A model generated the notes under the pieces. The model was not told the DNA's origin. It was given only the letters and a program-made list of their open reading frames with translations, and made no database searches. The position numbers and the translations under genes were made by a program. A stretch of 64,000 bases of DNA, taken from assembly GCF_003259435.1 (NCBI RefSeq), contig NZ_QLMA01000004.1:372001-436000 (forward strand). The letters run 5' to 3'. Shown here one piece after another: positions 35,083 to 43,443 of the stretch; position 1 is the first letter of the stretch; each line of letters opens with the position of its first letter. Origin of the DNA: Chitinophaga dinghuensis (GTDB lineage Bacteria > Bacteroidota > Bacteroidia > Chitinophagales > Chitinophagaceae).

Positions 35083-36369
35083 TTATTTTTCTCTCACACT
35101 GATGCTGATATGTCTGTCTTTCTTCCTTTCTGCATCTGGCGCATCTGCCGCCGCTTTCGCAAATTCAGATCCATAACCTTCTGCTCCCTCTAATTGAGCT
35201 GCATTCGTATTGAGCTTCTTGAGGGCTGTTACAACAGCATCTGCGCGTTCTTGGGAGAGTTTTTTATTTGCGGCAGCATCTCCGGTTTTATCCGTATATC
35301 CGCCTATCTTAATTTTTGTTTTAGGGAATGCTTTCAGTATAGCCCCAATGTTGCTTACCTGCTGCATACTTTCTTCTGTCAGTTCAGCGCTGCCTGTTTT
35401 GAAATTGAGGTTATCAAAATCAAACCATACGTCTTTACCGGCTGCTTTGCTGTTGTCTTTCAGGAAGGTCACCAGTTGATCTTCAATACCGCCTTTATAG
35501 GCATTGAGTACAGTGCCATCCGGTAAAGTTACCTGGATACTTTCTCTGGCAACTTCAGGAGCGGCCATTGGAGTAGCAGTACCAGCAGAATCAGCGAGCT
35601 GATTAGTGGTTACGCTGTCTACTACTGTTTCTCCACCCTTATTGCCGCCACAACCGCGCATTAAATACCAAAGAAGGATAATAGCGACCAGAATTAGCAG
35701 GAGAGACCAAATCCATTTGCCACCGCCACCGCCAGCTTGTTTTACGGTATTTACGGTAGAGGTAGCTGCGTTGCCAACTGTATGTCCCAGTCCGCTGGCC
35801 ATACTGCCCAGTTTGGAACCTAATTCTCCCAGTCCGCCCAAACCCAGTAATCCTGCCAGATTCAAACCGCCAGGAATGGCGCCCACAATTTTATCTTTCT
35901 GAGAATTTAGGAAAGACGCGAATCCTCCCGCATTCAAATTGTTTTGCATAGCATACTGCCCCACTGTACCCAGTGTAGCCGGCGCCGTAGCTTGTAACAG
36001 CGTGTCGGCAGATGACTCTTTAATACCCGCATAAGAGGAAATCATAGAGGTGATACCAGCAGCTTTGTCGCCAAACAGCGTCTTTAAAAAGCCAGCCCCT
36101 TTGGTCAACAGACCGCCTGCTCCACCTTGTAATGCTGCACCAATACTGGATGGAGACGCCTCCGATGCAGCTCCTTTCACCATATTCAGGAGCCCACCTG
36201 CATCGCCACTGCTCTCTGTCTTGTGCAGCAATCCAGTCAAAACAGTTGGAACAACCGCGGATATCGCTTTCTGAATCCCTTCTTCACTCTCGCCTAATTT
36301 GGAGGCGGCCTGACTGATTACGTTACCGCTGAATAGATTTCGTACACTCTCTAGTAAGTCGAATGACAT
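35083..36369 (-). CDS. DUF937-transmembrane-OmpA protein
   Basis: 428 residues. The N-terminal 200 are a DUF937 domain (SAVVPTVLTGLLHKTES; ATAPATLGTVGQYAMQNNLNAGGFASFL), rich in Gly and Ala. One membrane segment at about 221-238 (WIWSLLLILVAIILLWYL) follows a Gly-rich linker. After a low-complexity stretch, the C-terminal 120 residues are an OmpA-type peptidoglycan-binding domain (FDFDNLNFKTGSAEL; IKIGGYTDKTGDAAANKKLSQERADAV). There is no N-terminal signal peptide, so the membrane segment probably anchors the protein with DUF937 in the cytoplasm and OmpA in the periplasm. The role is unknown. Confidence 0.85.
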   Translation of the reverse strand: MSFDLLESVRNLFSGNVISQAASKLGESEEGIQKAISAVVPTVLTGLLHKTESSGDAGGLLNMVKGAASEASPSSIGAALQGGAGGLLTKGAGFLKTLFGDKAAGITSMISSYAGIKESSADTLLQATAPATLGTVGQYAMQNNLNAGGFASFLNSQKDKIVGAIPGGLNLAGLLGLGGLGELGSKLGSMASGLGHTVGNAATSTVNTVKQAGGGGGKWIWSLLLILVAIILLWYLMRGCGGNKGGETVVDSVTTNQLADSAGTATPMAAPEVARESIQVTLPDGTVLNAYKGGIEDQLVTFLKDNSKAAGKDVWFDFDNLNFKTGSAELTEESMQQVSNIGAILKAFPKTKIKIGGYTDKTGDAAANKKLSQERADAVVTALKKLNTNAAQLEGAEGYGSEFAKAAADAPDAERKKDRHISISVREK

Positions 36370-36511
36370 AATTTAAGGGTTTTATGATGAAGAAAAAATT
36401 TCGGGGTAAAATGTCATCTTTTTCTGACAGCCTATATGTAGCCCATGGTCCGTTTAGCATCACTATAACAATGCTTTCCCCGCCCTTGTTCACATTTTTT
36501 TAAGAAATCGT

Positions 36512-36542
36512 TTGGCTTCCTGTCCTTTTTTTTGTATCTTCG
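36512..36542 (+). promoter_or_regulatory. Promoter of the channel/betaine transporter operon
   Basis: TTG at 36512-36514 and TATCTTCG at 36535-36542 are separated by 20 bases, close to the Bacteroidota form TTG-N20-TAnnTTTG with one change. It would give an untranslated leader of about 190 bases. Confidence 0.5.
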
Positions 36543-36554
36543 CTGTGCTTTATT

Positions 36555-36745
36555 GCATTTTTAGACTGTTTAAAGTGCCTTCCGAGCACGCTCATTACGA
36601 TAGAACAGTCAATATTTATTGGTATTGATCACTTGTCGGACCACATCGTGTCCGGTTTCATTTCCGAATAACTGTTTCAGTGCAGTTCCTGCACAGGGAT
36701 TCCTGTGTCGCAGAGGAAAACGATCAGCATAAACATATTAGAACT
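36555..36745 (+). promoter_or_regulatory. Structured 5' leader of the betaine operon
   Basis: The leader contains a 7-bp pair GACTGTT/AACAGTC (36564-36570 with 36604-36610) enclosing a GTGC/GCAC hairpin, a CGGAC/GTCCG hairpin (36637-36654) and two overlapping hairpins that cannot form together: GTGCAG-TTC-CTGCAC (36680-36694) and CTGCACAGG-GATT-CCTGTG...CAG (36689-36713). Such an arrangement is typical of switching leaders, but no known riboswitch family is recognised and no run of Ts marks a terminator. Confidence 0.4.
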
Positions 36746-37957
36746 ATGACTGCTATGATTGAAGAATCATGGATGGTTAGGACCTCCTATGCCATTACAT
36801 CAACTGTTGCCAACCGTATTCGAAAAGAATGGAAAATTATTTGCTGCTGCCTGTTCCTTTTCTTTCCAATGATAACTAACGGTCAGGATAGTACGAAAAT
36901 AAACGATAAACCGAAACTCCATATCGGAGGGGCATTGCGATTCAATTACAACAACTCCTCCTGGAAAAAAGAACAAGTGAAAAGAGGAGGCGATTTCGGA
37001 TACGATATGTTTCGCATCAACGCAGATGCCGCATGGAAACAATTATCACTCCATGCTGAATACCGCTTTTATTCAAAAGATTTCGGCGGCGGTATGCTCA
37101 AAGAAGGCTATGTAACCTGGCACTTCAACGATAGTACCCGCCTGGATATCGGCCTGACGCAAGTGCCCTTCGGAAATATCACCTACAATTCCCATAGCTG
37201 GTTCTTTAACCTGCCATACTATGTGGGAAAAGAAGATGATTATGATATGGGAATCAAATTCGAAAGAAAAGCACGACACTGGAAATATCAGCTGGCCTTC
37301 TTCAAAAACGCAGAGGAACTGAACTTCGGCGATAAAACTGCCATCGATCCCGGCCGCTATTCCTACGATGTGGCAGGTAGAAATAAAGAGGTAAACCAGG
37401 GAAATGCACGCGTAGAATACCTGTTGGAAAATAATAGTAGCATAGGCGCATCCCTGATGGCTGGCGGATTATACAATATCCCCTCCGGAGAAATGGGCAG
37501 TCATTACGCTGAGGCAGTGCATGCAAACCTGAACTGGAAACGATGGAATTTAAAACTACAGTCACTCTATTACCAATATAACGTAAACGACTCAACGCAG
37601 TTTAAAAATGCCATTGATATGGCGGCCTATGGCGCCTCCTATCAGGTGGCTGCAAAAGCGTTTATACATACTGCCTCCCTGGCATATACGCTCCCTGTAA
37701 AATGGGGGCCTGTCAGCACCCTGACCTTCTATAACGATTATTCACTGATGGATAAAACCATTTCCGGATTTGAAAATACGCAGATGAATGTGCTGGGATG
37801 TATGGTGACAGCAGGTCCTGTCTTTACTTATATCGATTGGGCCGCCGGTAAAAACCATCCATGGCTCGGCCCCGTTTGGGACGATGCGCTGGCTTCCGGT
37901 ACGCCAGGGGAAAAATGGCATAGCCGGTTTAATATCAATATCGGTTACTATTTCTAA
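36746..37957 (+). CDS. Outer-membrane channel-like beta-barrel protein
   Basis: About 403 residues from the ATG at 36746; other in-frame ATGs at 36680, 36755 and 36773 are possible and the exact start is unsure. The signal segment is KEWKIICCCLFLFFPMITNGQ. The rest is alternating short strands rich in Tyr, Trp and Asn (LRFNYNN, RINADAAW, AEYRFYSKDF, LKEGYVTWHFNDSTRLDIGLTQVPFG) and ends in Phe (INIGYYF), typical of an outer-membrane barrel of the porin O/P type. It is 13 bases upstream of the betaine transporter ATPase gene and probably forms the first gene of that operon, suggesting it helps osmolytes across the outer membrane. That role is inference. Confidence 0.72.
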   Translation: MTAMIEESWMVRTSYAITSTVANRIRKEWKIICCCLFLFFPMITNGQDSTKINDKPKLHIGGALRFNYNNSSWKKEQVKRGGDFGYDMFRINADAAWKQLSLHAEYRFYSKDFGGGMLKEGYVTWHFNDSTRLDIGLTQVPFGNITYNSHSWFFNLPYYVGKEDDYDMGIKFERKARHWKYQLAFFKNAEELNFGDKTAIDPGRYSYDVAGRNKEVNQGNARVEYLLENNSSIGASLMAGGLYNIPSGEMGSHYAEAVHANLNWKRWNLKLQSLYYQYNVNDSTQFKNAIDMAAYGASYQVAAKAFIHTASLAYTLPVKWGPVSTLTFYNDYSLMDKTISGFENTQMNVLGCMVTAGPVFTYIDWAAGKNHPWLGPVWDDALASGTPGEKWHSRFNINIGYYF

Positions 37958-37970
37958 CAAAAATAAACGA

Positions 37971-39170
37971 ATGATGATACCTAAACTTAAAATAGAAAAT
38001 ATTACACTGATCTTCGGACGCGATCGGGAAAAGGCTTTAAACATGCTCCATGAAGGAGCCAGTAAAGCGGAAATCCTCGCGGAAACAGGATGCACAGTAG
38101 GTGTGAAGGAGGCTTCATTTGACATCCAACCCGGTGAATTCTTTGTTATCATGGGCCTCTCCGGAAGTGGAAAATCCAGTCTCCTCAGATGTTTGAACCG
38201 ACTGATAGAACCAACTTCCGGAAACATCTTCCTCAATGATACTAACATCACTACGCTCAACGATAAGGAACTCCAACAAATCCGTCGTAAAGAGATCAGT
38301 ATGGTGTTCCAGCAATTCGGACTGCTCCCGCATCGTACCGTGATGGAGAATGTCGCATTCGGACTGGAATTACAAGGCGTTCCCGTAGCAGAAAGAAACG
38401 AGAAAGCCGCAAAAGTAATTGAACTCGTTGGCCTCAAAGGCTATGAACAACAACTGCCTTCTGGCCTCTCCGGTGGTATGCAACAACGTGTAGGCCTGGC
38501 CAGAGCCCTCGCCAACGATCCGGAAGTACTGCTGATGGATGAGGCTTTCTCCGCACTGGACCCACTGATTCGCACCCAAATGCAGGATGAACTGATGGAC
38601 CTCCAGGAGAAAATGCATAAAACAATCGTCTTCATTACCCACGACCTGGATGAGGCTATCCGATTAGGAGACCGCATCGCGATCATGAAAGATGGAGAAG
38701 TGATACAAGTAGGCACGCCGGAGGAAATCCTCACTACGCCAGCAACAGAATATGTGTCTTCCTTCGTGGAAAAAGTGGATCGGAAAGCTGTTATCACCGC
38801 TTCTTCTCTCATGGATACCAAGCCTGTTACCGCCATTTTCAGAAAAGATGGCCCTGAAGGAAGTCTCCGTAAAATGCGTTCCACCGGCCTCAACATACTG
38901 CCGGCTGTCACGATAGATAAACATTTTCTAGGCTTCGTATACCTCCATGAAGTACTCGAAGTAAAACGACGCGGGGATAAAACCATCGAAGCCGTGATCC
39001 ATCGGGAAGTTCCCGTGGCCTACCCGGATACGACGGTAGAACAAATGCTGCCGTTTATCGCAGAAACCGATAAACCAGTTGCTGTAGTGCACCCTGAAAC
39101 CAACAAACTGTTGGGACTTATTTCACAGACTGCCCTGATCATCGAAACAACAGGGAGTCAGACTTTATAA
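37971..39170 (+). CDS. opuAA: Glycine betaine/proline ABC transporter ATP-binding protein
   Basis: 399 residues from the ATG at 37971 (or 37974); a longer frame to 37884 would run into the preceding gene. The ATPase has Walker A GLSGSGKSS (62-70), Q loop VFQQFGLLPHRTV, signature LSGGMQQR, Walker B LLMDEAFSALD and the H loop ITHD. Residues 280-395 carry two CBS-like segments, as in OpuAA/ProV, which can sense ionic strength or nucleotides. The N terminus FGRDREKALNMLHEGASKAEI is the family's typical extension. It works with the permease and binding lipoprotein encoded next. Confidence 0.95.
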   Translation: MMIPKLKIENITLIFGRDREKALNMLHEGASKAEILAETGCTVGVKEASFDIQPGEFFVIMGLSGSGKSSLLRCLNRLIEPTSGNIFLNDTNITTLNDKELQQIRRKEISMVFQQFGLLPHRTVMENVAFGLELQGVPVAERNEKAAKVIELVGLKGYEQQLPSGLSGGMQQRVGLARALANDPEVLLMDEAFSALDPLIRTQMQDELMDLQEKMHKTIVFITHDLDEAIRLGDRIAIMKDGEVIQVGTPEEILTTPATEYVSSFVEKVDRKAVITASSLMDTKPVTAIFRKDGPEGSLRKMRSTGLNILPAVTIDKHFLGFVYLHEVLEVKRRGDKTIEAVIHREVPVAYPDTTVEQMLPFIAETDKPVAVVHPETNKLLGLISQTALIIETTGSQTL

Positions 39171-39189
39171 CCCTTACGACTAAACGAAT

Positions 39190-40023
39190 ATGATTAAAAT
39201 AGGAAAATATATAGAACATTTCATCAATTGGCTGACACTGCATTTCGGACCTTTCTTTAAATCCGTTAAACACATAGTGGAAGCCATGGTAAACGCTGTG
39301 CAGTGGGTACTTGGTATCATGCCATGGTACGTGCTCATCCTACTGCTGGCCATATTTGCATGGCGAAGAGCAGGATGGTCCGCAGGCGTATTCACATTAC
39401 TCGGATTAGGCCTGATCTACGGTATGGGCTACTGGCCGCAAACCATGGAAACACTGGCACTTATTTTAGTGTCTGCATGTATCGCCCTCTTAATTGGCAT
39501 ACCATTTGGCATTTGGGCTGCCAGAAATAATATGGTAGGCAAAATATTACGCCCTATCCTGGATTTCATGCAAACCATGCCCGCGTTTGTGTACCTGATT
39601 CCAGCAGTACTGTTCTTCGGACTGGGTAAAGTGCCTGGCGTATTTGCCACGATCATCTTTGCCATGCCGCCAGCAGTGCGACTCACCACTTTAGGCATCC
39701 AACAGGTTCCGAAAGACATTGTGGAGGCTACGCGTTCATTTGGCGCAACATCTACGCAACTGTTGCTGAAAGTGGAACTGCCCCTGGCAATGCCTACCAT
39801 CCTGGCTGGTGTGAACCAGACCATCATGATGGCATTATCTATGGTGGTAATTGCGGCCATGATTGCTGCCGGTGGACTCGGAGAAATCGTGTTGAAAGGT
39901 ATCACCCAACTGAAAATAGGTGTCGGCTTCGAAGGCGGTATCGCCGTGGTGATCCTGGCAATTATCCTGGATCGTATTACACAGTCTTTCGGGAAAAAAA
40001 GAATGAAAAAAACCAGTAATTAA
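39190..40023 (+). CDS. opuAB: Glycine betaine/proline ABC transporter permease
   Basis: 277 residues with five to six membrane helices, for example WYVLILLLAIFAW (about 45-57), AGVFTLLGLGLIYGMGYW, LALILVSACIALLIGIPFGIWAA, the AFVYLIPAVLFFGLGKVPGVFATIIFAMP stretch and the coupling loop EATRSFGATSTQLLLKVELPLAMPTILAGVNQT, which contacts the ATPase. This matches ProW/OpuAB. It follows the ATPase gene by 19 bases and precedes the binding protein by 15. Confidence 0.95.
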   Translation: MIKIGKYIEHFINWLTLHFGPFFKSVKHIVEAMVNAVQWVLGIMPWYVLILLLAIFAWRRAGWSAGVFTLLGLGLIYGMGYWPQTMETLALILVSACIALLIGIPFGIWAARNNMVGKILRPILDFMQTMPAFVYLIPAVLFFGLGKVPGVFATIIFAMPPAVRLTTLGIQQVPKDIVEATRSFGATSTQLLLKVELPLAMPTILAGVNQTIMMALSMVVIAAMIAAGGLGEIVLKGITQLKIGVGFEGGIAVVILAIILDRITQSFGKKRMKKTSN

Positions 40024-40038
40024 TATAACGAGGAAAAC

Positions 40039-40890
40039 ATGATGATGAGAAAAACAATGTTAGCAATACTGGCGGTGCTACTGATAGCTGTTTCCGCCTG
40101 TCAGAACAATAGTTCCGGCGATAAGAAAATTACCATCGCTTATGTCAACTGGGCGGAAGGTATCGCCATGACGCAACTGGCTAAAAATGTGCTGGAGAAA
40201 AAAGGTTATGCCGTAACGCTCAAGAATGCGGACGTAGCGCCGGTTTTCGCAGCAGTAGCAGGTGGCGACGCAGATGTATTCCTGGATACCTGGATGCCTG
40301 TTACCCACAAAACTTACATGGAAAATTTTGGTGAAAAAATCACCGTACTCAATACAAACTTTGAAGGCGCAAAAATCGGCCTCGTAGTACCAGACTATGT
40401 AGATGCGAAAAGCATTGCCGACCTGGAAAAGGAAAAAGCAAAATTCGATGGTAAAGTGGTAGGCATTGATGCCGGCGCCGGTATCATGACGAAAGCAGAA
40501 GACGCCATTCATGAATACGGACTGGATTATAAATTACAATCTTCCAGCGAAGCGGCCATGCTGGCAACGTTGAAGAAAAGCATTGCAGAAAAGCAACCCA
40601 TCGTTATCACCGGCTGGCAGCCGCATTTCATGTTCACGGAATATAAACTGCGATTCCTGGAAGACCCGAAGAAAGTATTCGGCGATACAGAGAAAATCCT
40701 GACCATCGCGAATAATGAGTTTACAGTCCGTGATACGGTAGCTGTGAATTTCTTCCGCAAATTCAAACTGACAGACACCCAACTGAATTCCCTGCTGGGC
40801 GAAGTAGCCAAAGCAGATGGTAACGAAGAAAAAGGTGTACGCAACTGGATGTCCGAAAATCAGGAGTTAATCCAATCCTGGTTACATTAA
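40039..40890 (+). CDS. opuAC: Glycine betaine/proline ABC transporter substrate-binding lipoprotein
   Basis: 283 residues. A lipoprotein signal (MMMRKTMLAILAVLLIAVSAC) puts the lipid on Cys21. The mature part is an OpuAC/ProX-type periplasmic binding protein. It starts ITIAYVNWAEG and contains DVFLDTWMPVTH and VITGWQPHFMF; these three Trp residues match the aromatic cage that binds the quaternary ammonium group in this family. It is the last gene of the operon, which ends at the terminator at 40920-40947. Glycine betaine is most likely, with proline betaine or choline as alternatives. Confidence 0.94.
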   Translation: MMMRKTMLAILAVLLIAVSACQNNSSGDKKITIAYVNWAEGIAMTQLAKNVLEKKGYAVTLKNADVAPVFAAVAGGDADVFLDTWMPVTHKTYMENFGEKITVLNTNFEGAKIGLVVPDYVDAKSIADLEKEKAKFDGKVVGIDAGAGIMTKAEDAIHEYGLDYKLQSSSEAAMLATLKKSIAEKQPIVITGWQPHFMFTEYKLRFLEDPKKVFGDTEKILTIANNEFTVRDTVAVNFFRKFKLTDTQLNSLLGEVAKADGNEEKGVRNWMSENQELIQSWLH

Positions 40891-40919
40891 AGATATAAGC
40901 TCCATTAATACCCCACAAT

Positions 40920-40947
40920 AAAAAATGCGCCAATCGGCGCATTTTTT
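40920..40947. terminator. Terminator of the betaine operon
   Basis: A perfect 12-bp stem AAAAAATGCGCC/GGCGCATTTTTT with loop AATC. It is symmetrical and can also serve the convergent beta-helix gene ending at 40961. Confidence 0.9.
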
Positions 40948-40960
40948 ATTGTAATCCCAT

Positions 40961-43243
40961 TTACAAGGTAATGGCTCGCTGGCCGCGGAATACCGTGAGT
41001 TTGCTATTGGAATTTATCTGATCAACAACTGCTTTTAATTCATTCAGTTGCGTAATCTTCTTATTCCCAACCTGTAATATCACATCTCCATCTTTCAGTC
41101 CAAATGCAGGCTGCGGCGCCTTGACCACCAGTACGCCTTCATTATCCGGCATACCTGTCGCAGAACGCTCTCCTAATGTTTCTATATTTTTGAAGGTGCC
41201 GTTTTTCCAATCCCAAGAGATAGTTTGTTCAGTGGTCGCAATGGTTAACTCAGGAAATACCGGCTGCTGCGCAATTTTCTTCAGTCTGGCAGCGGTAACG
41301 CCAAACTGATGCTGATCAAAATTGCGGAAACCTGTTCTTAATGCAGCCTGGGAATTCACATGGTAATCTCCTTTCCCTGGATTACTGAACTGTGGATCGC
41401 CGTAACTAGAATTTCTGTCTGTAAATATCTGTGCGACATTTAAACTCGTCAGATCAGGGAAATAGTTGTGATCGATCTCTTTTCCCCAGTAGTGGATGCC
41501 AATCGGCTGATAGCCCGTCATCACAATATTATGGACAAATACATCCCCGCTGTTTTTAAACCATACATGCGGATGAAAAGAGTTATTGATGATGATATTA
41601 TTGGATACCTTGCGATTAAACCCTTCCCGTAGTTTCAGGCCCCCATGCAAACAAACATTGCTGTAAATCTCGTAATTGGAAGATCCATCATCCAGATCAA
41701 TATCCCAGCCATGATCACAACGAAAACGATTGTAACGGAGAATCGTTGGGGAGACAGCATCCTGTCCAACCAACCAGGGATACAAGGCGGCCAGGCTGTC
41801 CATTTCTTTGCGGTCGGGATACCACCAGCGATCTCTGCCCCATGAATTAAAAGAGCCATGATCGCCTGTTTCCAGGACCGTATTAAACACGTCGTTGTAT
41901 TCAATGATATGCCCGCCCCAGGTACCTTCATTCACATTAATTCCCGATCTGGGCAGATTGTAAATGCTGTTATGACGCACCAGAATGTTGGCCGACATAG
42001 AGATCTGCACCCCAGCTACCTGCTTTTCAATTTGGCCAATATCGTGTATCAGGTTGTCGATAGCTGCACAGGAATCCGGATAATGGCTGTTTTTAGGCCC
42101 TCTAGCGGTGTCTATGCTGCTGAAGTCCTGCCGTTGGCCGTATTCAAATAGGGGAGACCTTACGGCATCCGGATTGCCAACAAAGCATATGCCGTTGCCC
42201 CCGATGTCATGGATGTAGTTGTCAGAAATCGTGTCTCTCCGGTTATAATTGCTTAAAAACACCGCATTTCCGCCATTATTATTGAAATCGCAGTTCTTTA
42301 CAGCGCAATTCCTCGTACCATCCATTAGAATGACGCCACCCCGGTAAATAGCCCAGTCGCTTCGCAGCAGTGGTTCACGTGTATCCATAAACGTAGCGGC
42401 ACATTGGGTAAATCGTATATCCTTCACCGTGAAGTTCTTCACCGGATGTGCGGCATTGCCTTTCAGGACAATCAGTTCTTTATGCCGGGAAACCACAACA
42501 GCGGCCCCTTTCAGATTCGTTCCGGGCGCCGGTTTATAATACAGGTACTTGTTTGCTTTGTCATAAAACCATTCCTGGGCAGTATCCAGCTCTTCCTGGA
42601 TATTCTCCACAAAGCGAATACTTTTATGCATACCCATCTGCCGGTTATTTTGGTAGCCGCCCTCCAGTTGTAAGGTACTGTCTGCATTCACGCCGGTGAT
42701 ACGATAATGATAACCGCCCCATTCCGCTCTGTGCAAAGCATGAATGTATCCGCCTTCCGGATGCTTCCAGCTGGCTACCCGCTCTTTGCTGATGGCATCG
42801 GCGGCGGCGCCATGGTAATGCCTGGCAGTGGCGTCGTAATTAGGATATCTCGCTCTTACCTGCTGCTGCCCATCAATATATAACTGATCAAATTCATAAG
42901 GAACATCCACCGCTGCCCGAAATATGCCATTTTTCCAGGTTTCCCAGTTAGGCTGGATCTTTTGACCTCCACTGATTACCGTCTTGCCGGCGGCCCCCTC
43001 TAATACCGTATAACCTTTGCCGTTAGTCATACTGGCAGTAATTACAATCGTACTGTCCAGGTACCAGGCGCCCGGCTTACACTGCAATAACAGGTTGCAA
43101 TCCGGATATTTTGACCTGTAACGCTGAATAACTGGCCCCACTTCACCGGGAGTAACTGCCAGTTTGAAAGTTTGTCCCTGGACAGGACAAAAATGCATCA
43201 CTAACGCACACGCACAAACGATAAAATACAAGTGTCTCTTCAT
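40961..43243 (-). CDS. Secreted right-handed beta-helix protein with C-terminal PDZ domain
   Basis: 760 residues from the ATG at 43243 (another lies two codons upstream). Signal peptide MKRHLYFIVCACALVMHFCPVQGQ. The N-terminal part recalls glycosidase-type beta-helix proteins (GH141-like): WYLDSTIVI, GGQKIQPNW, YIDGQQQVRARYPNYD. The core (about 270-620) is repeated short strands with NN and N.I turns (NCAVKNCDFNNNGGNAVFLSNYN; NYIHDIGGNGICFVGN; ILVRHNSIYNLPRSGINVNEGTWGG). Residues about 690-760 form a PDZ domain (PAFGLKDGDVILQVGNKKI). The enzyme class is likely glycan-active, but no catalytic residue can be assigned with certainty. It is a single gene, divergent from clpB. Confidence 0.8.
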   Translation of the reverse strand: MKRHLYFIVCACALVMHFCPVQGQTFKLAVTPGEVGPVIQRYRSKYPDCNLLLQCKPGAWYLDSTIVITASMTNGKGYTVLEGAAGKTVISGGQKIQPNWETWKNGIFRAAVDVPYEFDQLYIDGQQQVRARYPNYDATARHYHGAAADAISKERVASWKHPEGGYIHALHRAEWGGYHYRITGVNADSTLQLEGGYQNNRQMGMHKSIRFVENIQEELDTAQEWFYDKANKYLYYKPAPGTNLKGAAVVVSRHKELIVLKGNAAHPVKNFTVKDIRFTQCAATFMDTREPLLRSDWAIYRGGVILMDGTRNCAVKNCDFNNNGGNAVFLSNYNRRDTISDNYIHDIGGNGICFVGNPDAVRSPLFEYGQRQDFSSIDTARGPKNSHYPDSCAAIDNLIHDIGQIEKQVAGVQISMSANILVRHNSIYNLPRSGINVNEGTWGGHIIEYNDVFNTVLETGDHGSFNSWGRDRWWYPDRKEMDSLAALYPWLVGQDAVSPTILRYNRFRCDHGWDIDLDDGSSNYEIYSNVCLHGGLKLREGFNRKVSNNIIINNSFHPHVWFKNSGDVFVHNIVMTGYQPIGIHYWGKEIDHNYFPDLTSLNVAQIFTDRNSSYGDPQFSNPGKGDYHVNSQAALRTGFRNFDQHQFGVTAARLKKIAQQPVFPELTIATTEQTISWDWKNGTFKNIETLGERSATGMPDNEGVLVVKAPQPAFGLKDGDVILQVGNKKITQLNELKAVVDQINSNSKLTVFRGQRAITL

Positions 43244-43277
43244 AATCATTCTTATGTGGCGAATATAATATAGGTGA

Positions 43278-43347
43278 ATGATGCAATATGATGCAAATTT
43301 AGCAGTGACTGTTACTATTTTCTGCTAAAACTGCAGATCATTTAGCA
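43278..43347. promoter_or_regulatory. Repeat cluster between the beta-helix gene and clpB, possible operator
   Basis: A direct repeat ATGATGCAA at 43278 and 43288 (10-bp period) is followed by three copies of TTTAGCA: direct at 43298, inverted at 43323 and direct at 43341. The first two extend to a perfect 8-bp inverted repeat TTTAGCAG-N16-CTGCTAAA (43298-43329). They lie between the divergent starts and could bind a regulator of either gene. The CIRCE heat-shock element (TTAGCACTC-N9-GAGTGCTAA) shares only the TTAGCA part. Confidence 0.4.
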
Positions 43348-43443
43348 ATAAACTGTCAAAATTGCCGATTGGAAAACATTGGTTTACGCTTTGTTGTTAG
43401 AAAGACACGTTTGATGACACAAAAAAGGAGAAAACATTAACTT

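Noticed and set aside
37742..38986. Minus-strand frames of 231 and 181 codons opposite the channel and betaine ATPase genes
   Set aside because: The plus-strand genes are complete and in operon order; the antisense products are Ser/Arg-rich shadows.
40961..43243. Pectate lyase
   Set aside because: The beta-helix fold fits, but the calcium and Arg motifs of pectate lyases are not seen, and the N-terminal part is more like GH141-type proteins.
43298..43329. CIRCE element (HrcA site) before clpB
   Set aside because: CIRCE is TTAGCACTC-N9-GAGTGCTAA. Here the arms are TTTAGCAG/CTGCTAAA with 16 bases between, so only TTAGCA is shared.
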